Shown here: piece by piece, positions 14,728-19,443 of the stretch
Numbering within the stretch: the stretch's first letter is position 1
How the letters are laid out: the number at the start of each line of letters is the position of its first letter
DNA from: CAYJII01 sp964370225
GTDB taxonomy: Bacteria; Bacillota; Clostridia; Oscillospirales; Ruminococcaceae
Length of the DNA stretch: 19,443 nucleotides
Assembly: GCA_964370225.1 (NCBI GenBank)
Contig: CAYJII010000041.1
Coordinates: 1 to 19,443 of the forward strand
Reading direction: 5' to 3'
The notes under the pieces: generated by a model
What the model saw: only the letters and a program-made list of their open reading frames with translations
What the model was told of the DNA's origin: nothing
Database searches by the model: none
Program-made: the position numbers and the translations under genes

Positions 14728-16152
14728 CTAAATATTCATCACTCTCACAGCATCAAGCATGTTAATTTCTAGCGCTTCTTTCCCATACTTATCTACTTGT
14801 GCTTTGTCTTTTGGTCCATGAGTTAAACATCCCGCTCCACCGATACAACCATCTACACAAGCCATACCTTCAATAAAGTTCGCATCTATCAGTTTTTTTG
14901 ATGATTTTAATAATGCAATTTTGCATGCATCAATTCCATTGCATCTCTCCGCTTTTAAATCAAACTCTATCTCTTGCTCTTTCATTGCTTGCGCTACTGC
15001 ATCGGATAGACCACCGCTTCTCGCAAAAATTCTACCAAAATATGACGCATTATCTAACACATCTTCTCGTAATTGCGATAAATCCAGCTCTTTACTATCA
15101 AATAACGCTTGTAGCTCTTCAAAGGTTATCACACAATCGACATATGGTTTTACGCTATCTAGCTGTACTTCCATTTTTTTAGCAGTACATGGACCTATAA
15201 AAATGATTTTTGAAGTAGGGTCCGTTTCTTTTATATATTTTGATATCCTTGCCATTGGGGATAGGTTATGAGAAATATGCTCAACAAAATCAGGAAACTG
15301 CTTATTTACATACATTACAAAAGCAGGACAACACGAACTTGTTAAAAATCCCTTTTGCGCAAGCTCTTTTGATTCCTCTAGAGCAACCGCGTCCGCACCA
15401 AGCGCTGCCTCTACTATTGTGTAAAAGCCTAATTCCTTAATCCCACTAACAACTTGTCCTAATTTTGCGTGTTGAAACTGACTTGAAATCGACGGCGCTA
15501 CAACGGCATACACTTTATATTTTTTATTCTCATCGCTATCTTTTATTATGTCTATAGCATCCAATATAAACGATTTGTCGGCAATTGAACCAAACGGACA
15601 TTGATAAACACAAGCCCCACAAGCAATGCACTTTTCATTTATAATTTCAGCACTGTTATCCTCTGCTTTTTTTATTGCATTCACTTTGCAAGCAGATTCA
15701 CATGGTCTTTTGCTACTTATGATTGCGTGGTATGGGCATATTTTTGAACATGCACCACAGTCAACACATTTTGTACTGTCGATTTTTGCCGTATAATTAT
15801 CATCAAACGATATTGCGCCAAACCTACATACATCAAAACAGCGATGTGTTAAACAGCCACGACATGAAGATGTTACAACATATCCAGATGATGGACATTC
15901 ATCGCATGCAATATTAATAACCTCAATAACATTCGGATTTGATTTGTCTCCACCCATTGCAATATTTACACGTTCAGATAAAATTGCTCGTTCTTTGTAC
16001 ACGCAACAGCGCATAGTGGACTCTTTGCCCGCCACTATCTTTTTAGGTATACTCGTCACATTCTCAAGCAAAGTATCCGCCCATGCATGAGTCGCGACCT
16101 CTCTTAATACTTTATATTTTAAATACTGCACTTTTGTATCAAACTTTTTCAT
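14728..16152 (-). CDS. [FeFe]-hydrogenase, group B-like, with ferredoxin domains
   Basis: 474 residues. The ATG at 16152 has an AAGGGAG box and lies 18 bp after the phosphatase gene. All three H-cluster motifs are present: L1 TSSCCPAF (271-278), L2 IGPCTAKKMEV (319-329) and L3 EGMACVDGCIGG (428-439). Ligand cysteines would be Cys275, Cys322, Cys432 and Cys436, and the proton-relay cysteine Cys274 is kept, so catalysis is expected. L2 has GPC where group A has MPC, a group B trait. The N-terminal half is cysteine-rich: CxxCxxCxxxCP ferredoxin sets at 129-139 and 175-185, plus Cys97/100/105/109 and Cys151/155 that may hold further clusters, and unpaired-looking Cys49/50 and 83/86. It probably makes H2 from, or oxidises it to, reduced ferredoxin in the cytosol. 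Its operon partners suggest regulated activity. Confidence 0.92.
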   Translation of the reverse strand: MKKFDTKVQYLKYKVLREVATHAWADTLLENVTSIPKKIVAGKESTMRCCVYKERAILSERVNIAMGGDKSNPNVIEVINIACDECPSSGYVVTSSCRGCLTHRCFDVCRFGAISFDDNYTAKIDSTKCVDCGACSKICPYHAIISSKRPCESACKVNAIKKAEDNSAEIINEKCIACGACVYQCPFGSIADKSFILDAIDIIKDSDENKKYKVYAVVAPSISSQFQHAKLGQVVSGIKELGFYTIVEAALGADAVALEESKELAQKGFLTSSCCPAFVMYVNKQFPDFVEHISHNLSPMARISKYIKETDPTSKIIFIGPCTAKKMEVQLDSVKPYVDCVITFEELQALFDSKELDLSQLREDVLDNASYFGRIFARSGGLSDAVAQAMKEQEIEFDLKAERCNGIDACKIALLKSSKKLIDANFIEGMACVDGCIGGAGCLTHGPKDKAQVDKYGKEALEINMLDAVRVMNI

Positions 16153-16170
16153 TAACTCCCTTGCCTTTCT

Positions 16171-17346
16171 CTAAAAATAACTCACCTTTATTTTTTTGCC
16201 TATTTTTTCAAGGCATTTTGAAAGCTCGTCAATCAGTTGCATTTTTATGTTAAAATTTATTGGTAAATTTGGGTTTTGATGTGCTGGATTTACTGCTTTT
16301 CCTACATAAAAATTTATATCTGTCGCCTCTTCAAAAAGCAACCTAGAAATGCATGAAGCAGCATCTTTTTTCACATTCCACTGTGAATACAGCATATTCT
16401 CCTCAGAATAATCTTTTGCATAAGTCAATACTTTGTTTATCGTGATTATTCCCTCAGTGACTAAATCCACCCCTTCTATACTTGCCATTGGCGGAACATC
16501 GCTATCTTCAAAATTTAGTGATACCTCAAGTTTTTTACCCAGATAATCCGCTGCAATGCTCGATGTTGTACCTCCGCAAATGATGTGTTTACCTTCCTTA
16601 GAAAAAAATAGCGACATCATTTTATCTACATCATTATGATTTGATGGTGGACCTATTATCAAATTCATAGGCTCCCTTTTTCTAATTCGAACCATACACG
16701 CTGTTGTATCATCTCCTGGCATAGCGCCATATAAAGAATAGCACTCCTCTAGTAATATTGTATTAAGCGTTTTTGCAGTAAAGCCTGTGCTAGTAAGTGG
16801 AGAAATAAACTCAGCAATTTCCTTTCTATCCCAACCGAAGTTTAGCATACTGCCAACCCCCGCATGTATACAGCCATCACTCATAAGTATAAATAAATCA
16901 TTTTCTCTTATATCAATCTTTGACATAAGTATTTTTTTGCCTCCAATAATCATTTCATTATACGGTATCTCATAATTTTCTCCGTCTCGAATAAGTATAA
17001 CTCTCGGATTATCATATTGAATTATCTCTGCCTCTTTATTGTTATTGAGCATTCTAAAAATTGTGAAGGTAGAGTAAGCTATCCCTCTCACTGCACACAC
17101 TGGCAAAGTTTCCGCTATAGTTTCAACACAATCGGTAATGCTTAATCCTTCCGAGATCATCGTTGAAATAATCTTAGCAGTTAATGTGGAAAGTATGTTC
17201 GCCTTGACTCCACTACCCAGCCCGTCTGCTAACACGATTGTACTAGTGCCATCATCCCCCTCGATAACTGCAACTTGGTCACCGCACAATTCTTCCTTGT
17301 ACTTATTCAGACTATTGTAGCCGATTTCTGCACAATAATTAATCAT
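16171..17346 (-). CDS. SpoIIE/PP2C-family serine phosphatase with a conserved C-terminal extension
   Basis: 391 residues. The ATG at 17346 overlaps the end of the sensory hydrogenase gene by 8 bp, and its AAAGGAG box lies inside that gene, so the two are coupled. The phosphatase domain (about 1-222) keeps the metal-binding acids: Asp23 (CGDQVAV), Asp41 (LADGLGSG), Asp157 (MSDGC) and Asp212/213 (PGDDTT). No signal peptide or membrane segment is seen. The C-terminal 165 residues (about 226-391; NLIIGPPSN, ICGGTTSSIAADYLG, VDLVTEGIITINKVLTYA) form a separate domain that I do not recognise. PP2C phosphatases next to PAS-type [FeFe]-hydrogenases are a described gene neighbourhood. I infer that it is the output partner that turns the H2 signal into protein dephosphorylation. 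Confidence 0.9.
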   Translation of the reverse strand: MINYCAEIGYNSLNKYKEELCGDQVAVIEGDDGTSTIVLADGLGSGVKANILSTLTAKIISTMISEGLSITDCVETIAETLPVCAVRGIAYSTFTIFRMLNNNKEAEIIQYDNPRVILIRDGENYEIPYNEMIIGGKKILMSKIDIRENDLFILMSDGCIHAGVGSMLNFGWDRKEIAEFISPLTSTGFTAKTLNTILLEECYSLYGAMPGDDTTACMVRIRKREPMNLIIGPPSNHNDVDKMMSLFFSKEGKHIICGGTTSSIAADYLGKKLEVSLNFEDSDVPPMASIEGVDLVTEGIITINKVLTYAKDYSEENMLYSQWNVKKDAASCISRLLFEEATDINFYVGKAVNPAHQNPNLPINFNIKMQLIDELSKCLEKIGKKIKVSYF

Positions 17347-19021
17347 CGTTTATCGACTCCTTTAGTTTTGTGAGAGCAATTTTTGTTTCTGCAGCAGTCT
17401 CTCCTAAAAGCGAAGCTATCTCATGCACTACTCGCATCTGTTTTTCTATCACTTTATTTGTTGTCTCAATCGTTTTTTTGCTTATAACTTCCTTTTTCTC
17501 ACGCTCCATTGCTTCTTCTGTAACATTTCGCATTATTGCGATTAGTACTTTGTTTTGCTTATCATAAATGATACTCTCATCAATATATTTATTGTATTCC
17601 GCTAAATATTTCCGCTCATTTTTTACAGAGATACCACTTTTTCTCACTTTAATAAAGTCAATCGGATCTAAAATCCTTATAACAGGCTCACCTAAAACGT
17701 CACTTTTTCTTCTTATGTTAATCAGCTCTAATGCAGCGGAATTTAATCTTTGCACCTCTAAATCATTATTCAAAACAATGATTGCGTTTGGTGAATTTTC
17801 AACTATAGTATCAGAAAAAGACTCCGACTTCTCATACAGTGAAGGTAAGCACATGGAAAGGTCTGCTTTACCGAAATAAACAGCTGCAGCCTTTTCCTTA
17901 CATGAGTTATAACCACATGAGCCACAGTCTAGCTCATCCTCTTCTTTTTCTTTACCAAGCTGTATTAATATGTTTTTAATCTCGCTTTTTGATGGAGCAA
18001 TATTTTTTAGTTCTATTGGCTCAAAATTTTTACGCAAATACGATGATTCAAGCTTCTCAACTTCAAAATCTTCATCCCCCGCGCTGCTACTTATACTCAT
18101 ATAATCCGTTATAGTTTTTTTTCTGTATTTTTCCATTACAGGGCCACCTATACAGCTTCCGACACATGCAGACATCTCAACAAAACATTTATTTATTCCA
18201 CCTTGCTCTATTTCTGCTAATGCTTTCATACAATTGTCTACTCCGTCAACTGCTAAATACGTGTAGTTTTCATTTTTATTTTTTATGCTCTTAATAATTC
18301 CACCCGTCGTTGGAAAAAATCTTGCTCTGCTTTTTTCAATACTCTCTTTTGGTTCATTTAAATCTATACTTACGTCTTCACTCTGTAGCCATTGTGATAA
18401 CTCCTCAAATGTAAGTGCTGCGTCCACAATGCCCTCATAATGACTAGCCTCATCTTTTTTTGCTACACATGGTCCGATAAAAACTACTTTTGCATTCGGA
18501 TGTCTCTTTTTAATATCAATAGCATGCGCTTGCATCGGAGACACTATATCTGCAAGATAGCGAAGTAATTTCGGATAATACTTTTGTATAAGCAAATTCA
18601 CAGAATGACATGATGAGCTAATGAGCACATCTCTGTTATCACGGTCTATCATTTGTTGATACTCATCTTTTACTATGGTAGCGCCAATTGCCGTTTCTTC
18701 TGCTGAATGAATGCCAAGCTTTTTTAGTGCAGCCTCAAGCGCTTTTATTCCAGCGCCCTCATAGTTAGCTATAAAAGCTGGTGCAATTGATGCTATTACG
18801 GGCTCGCCGGACATTATCAGAACTTTTGCCGTTTCTACGCTATTTGTAATTTCTTTTGCATTTTGTGGGCAGTTAACAAAACATTGCCCGCATAAAATAC
18901 ACTCGTTTCCCACAATGATTGCCTGACCACCCGAAAAGCGAATGGATTTTACAGGACAACATCTAATGCATTTATAGCAATTTTTGCAATTAGATTTTTT
19001 TAGTTTTAAGAATTCAGACAT
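17339..19021 (-). CDS. hydS: Sensory [FeFe]-hydrogenase with PAS domain (HydS type)
   Basis: 560 residues. Order: two [4Fe-4S] ferredoxin motifs (Cys12/15/18/22 and Cys41/44/47/51), the H-cluster domain (about 65-300), an Fe-S motif CGSCGYNSC...C (Cys366/369/374/391), a PAS domain (about 403-505) and a helical tail (about 505-560). H-cluster motifs: L1 is ISSSCHSV (134-141), L2 IGPCVAKKDE (182-191), L3 MSACVGSCIGG (283-293). The cluster ligands are kept (Cys138, Cys185, Cys286, Cys290), but the catalytic proton-relay cysteine of TSCCP is serine (Ser137) and the proline is histidine. Group C sensory hydrogenases have this loss of the relay cysteine and a C-terminal PAS domain. The tail has no histidine-kinase ATPase domain. 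It is likely a cytosolic H2 or redox sensor acting through the coupled phosphatase. The start has a modest ribosome site (GCAGGT) and lies 17 bp after the preceding gene. Confidence 0.9.
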   Translation of the reverse strand: MSEFLKLKKSNCKNCYKCIRCCPVKSIRFSGGQAIIVGNECILCGQCFVNCPQNAKEITNSVETAKVLIMSGEPVIASIAPAFIANYEGAGIKALEAALKKLGIHSAEETAIGATIVKDEYQQMIDRDNRDVLISSSCHSVNLLIQKYYPKLLRYLADIVSPMQAHAIDIKKRHPNAKVVFIGPCVAKKDEASHYEGIVDAALTFEELSQWLQSEDVSIDLNEPKESIEKSRARFFPTTGGIIKSIKNKNENYTYLAVDGVDNCMKALAEIEQGGINKCFVEMSACVGSCIGGPVMEKYRKKTITDYMSISSSAGDEDFEVEKLESSYLRKNFEPIELKNIAPSKSEIKNILIQLGKEKEEDELDCGSCGYNSCKEKAAAVYFGKADLSMCLPSLYEKSESFSDTIVENSPNAIIVLNNDLEVQRLNSAALELINIRRKSDVLGEPVIRILDPIDFIKVRKSGISVKNERKYLAEYNKYIDESIIYDKQNKVLIAIMRNVTEEAMEREKKEVISKKTIETTNKVIEKQMRVVHEIASLLGETAAETKIALTKLKESINDD

Positions 19022-19038
19022 ATTATTTACCTGCTTTT

Positions 19039-19281
19039 TTATAGAATTTGTGTTGCAATTTCTTTTTCAAAAAACGCATCTACTGTGTCCGGTGTCACAG
19101 AAAAGATATTCTCATCAACCGCAACACATACCCCTTGCTGACATTTGCCCATGCAAAATGCTCCCGACAACTCAATTTTGTTTTTTAGCTCGTTTTTTTC
19201 AACTAATTGTTGCATTTTTTCCACTACTTGTCGTGATCCTTTTAAATGACATGAACTACCTATGCATACTTTAATTTTCAT
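19039..19281 (-). CDS. Thioredoxin-like [2Fe-2S] ferredoxin (NuoE C-terminal type)
   Basis: 80 residues from the ATG at 19281, preceded by AAAGGAG. A longer in-frame start at 19362 would run through the promoter and is rejected. The protein is a single thioredoxin-like [2Fe-2S] domain. Cys6 and Cys11 (VCIGSSCHLKG, spacing C-x4-C) and Cys43 and Cys47 (FCMGKC, C-x3-C) match the NuoE/HydC cluster ligands, followed by QQGVCVAVDE with a fifth cysteine. It is first in the hydrogenase operon and probably passes electrons to or from one of the two hydrogenases. Which one cannot be told. Confidence 0.9.
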   Translation of the reverse strand: MKIKVCIGSSCHLKGSRQVVEKMQQLVEKNELKNKIELSGAFCMGKCQQGVCVAVDENIFSVTPDTVDAFFEKEIATQIL

Positions 19282-19304
19282 AAAATTCTCCTTTATAGCA
19301 AATA

Positions 19305-19322
19305 TTGTTAATTTTTTAACAA
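19305..19322. promoter_or_regulatory. Rex operator (redox-sensing repressor site)
   Basis: TTGTTAA-N4-TTAACAA matches, without mismatch, the 18-bp consensus known for the NADH/NAD+-responsive repressor Rex in clostridia. The symmetry extends outward to 10-bp arms (19302-19311 with 19316-19325). It starts 5 bp downstream of the -10 box, so bound Rex would block transcription initiation of the hydrogenase operon. Confidence 0.85.
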
Positions 19323-19327
19323 TATAT

Positions 19328-19356
19328 ATTATACCACTAATCCGAATTATTGTAAA
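19328..19356 (-). promoter_or_regulatory. Promoter of the hydrogenase operon
   Basis: Read on the minus strand, TTTACA (19356-19351) and consensus TATAAT (19333-19328) are separated by 17 bp. The start codon is 46 bp further on. Confidence 0.8.
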
Positions 19357-19373
19357 GTACATATTTCATTTTA

Positions 19374-19432
19374 TTTATATTTCACACAGTGAAATATAAA
19401 TCTGCCATGTGGGCCATTTCTGCCCCACGGCA
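19374..19432. other. Two adjacent hairpins upstream of the hydrogenase promoter
   Basis: TTTATATTTCAC / GTGAAATATAAA (19374-19385 with 19389-19400) is a perfect 12-bp stem with a 3-nt loop. A GC-rich imperfect hairpin follows (TGCC-GTGGG at 19403-19413 with CCCAC-GGCA at 19424-19432). Neither has a good T-tail on either strand. They may be the end of a neighbouring transcript beyond the window or a regulatory palindrome. Confidence 0.4.
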
Positions 19433-19443
19433 ATAAAATCATA

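Noticed and set aside
19282..19362. 27-residue N-terminal extension of the [2Fe-2S] protein
   Set aside because: It would be translated from DNA that contains the -35/-10 boxes and the Rex site. The ATG at 19281 has an AAAGGAG box and fits the domain start.

Overview
The window is AT-rich. It has Clostridia-style AGGAGG ribosome binding sites, strong hairpin terminators and genes for an anaerobe's hydrogen metabolism. Together these point to an anaerobic Firmicute of the class Clostridia, Lachnospiraceae-like or Ruminococcaceae-like. The family cannot be fixed from the sequence alone. No rRNA, tRNA, CRISPR array, transposase or phage gene was seen.

Layout. Positions 1-543 (minus) hold the N-terminal part of a secreted repeat protein that runs off the left edge. 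Positions 938-3718 (minus) are a two-component system (OmpR-type regulator, HAMP histidine kinase) followed by an exported double-PepSY protein. The same direct repeat, TTTAAT-N5-TTTAAT with an 11-bp period, lies in front of both the regulator and the PepSY gene, so both are probably targets of this regulator. Positions 3839-5325 (minus) are two tightly linked SAM methyltransferases behind a structured leader. Positions 5532-6677 (minus) encode a metal-dependent amidohydrolase. The only plus-strand genes are a glutathione peroxidase (6930-7478) and a translationally coupled pair (7798-9217): a VTC-type polyphosphate-polymerase-domain protein and a DUF4956 membrane protein. Positions 9347-14392 (minus) encode a 1681-residue surface protein with a signal peptide, a long glycine-rich beta-helix-like array, three InlB-B-like repeats with calcium-loop inserts, and a three-helix membrane anchor.

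Positions 14728-19281 (minus) are a four-gene hydrogenase operon: a thioredoxin-like [2Fe-2S] protein, a PAS-containing sensory [FeFe]-hydrogenase (HydS type), a SpoIIE/PP2C phosphatase, and a ferredoxin-linked [FeFe]-hydrogenase resembling group B. Its promoter has good -35/-10 boxes. An exact match to the clostridial Rex operator (TTGTTAA-N4-TTAACAA) lies just after the -10 box. The likely logic is NADH/NAD+ control of transcription through Rex, combined with H2 sensing by HydS that is passed to the phosphatase.

The observations most worth following are the Rex site and H2-sensing operon, the duplicated regulator box, and the strictly alternating short/long repeat architecture of the giant surface protein.
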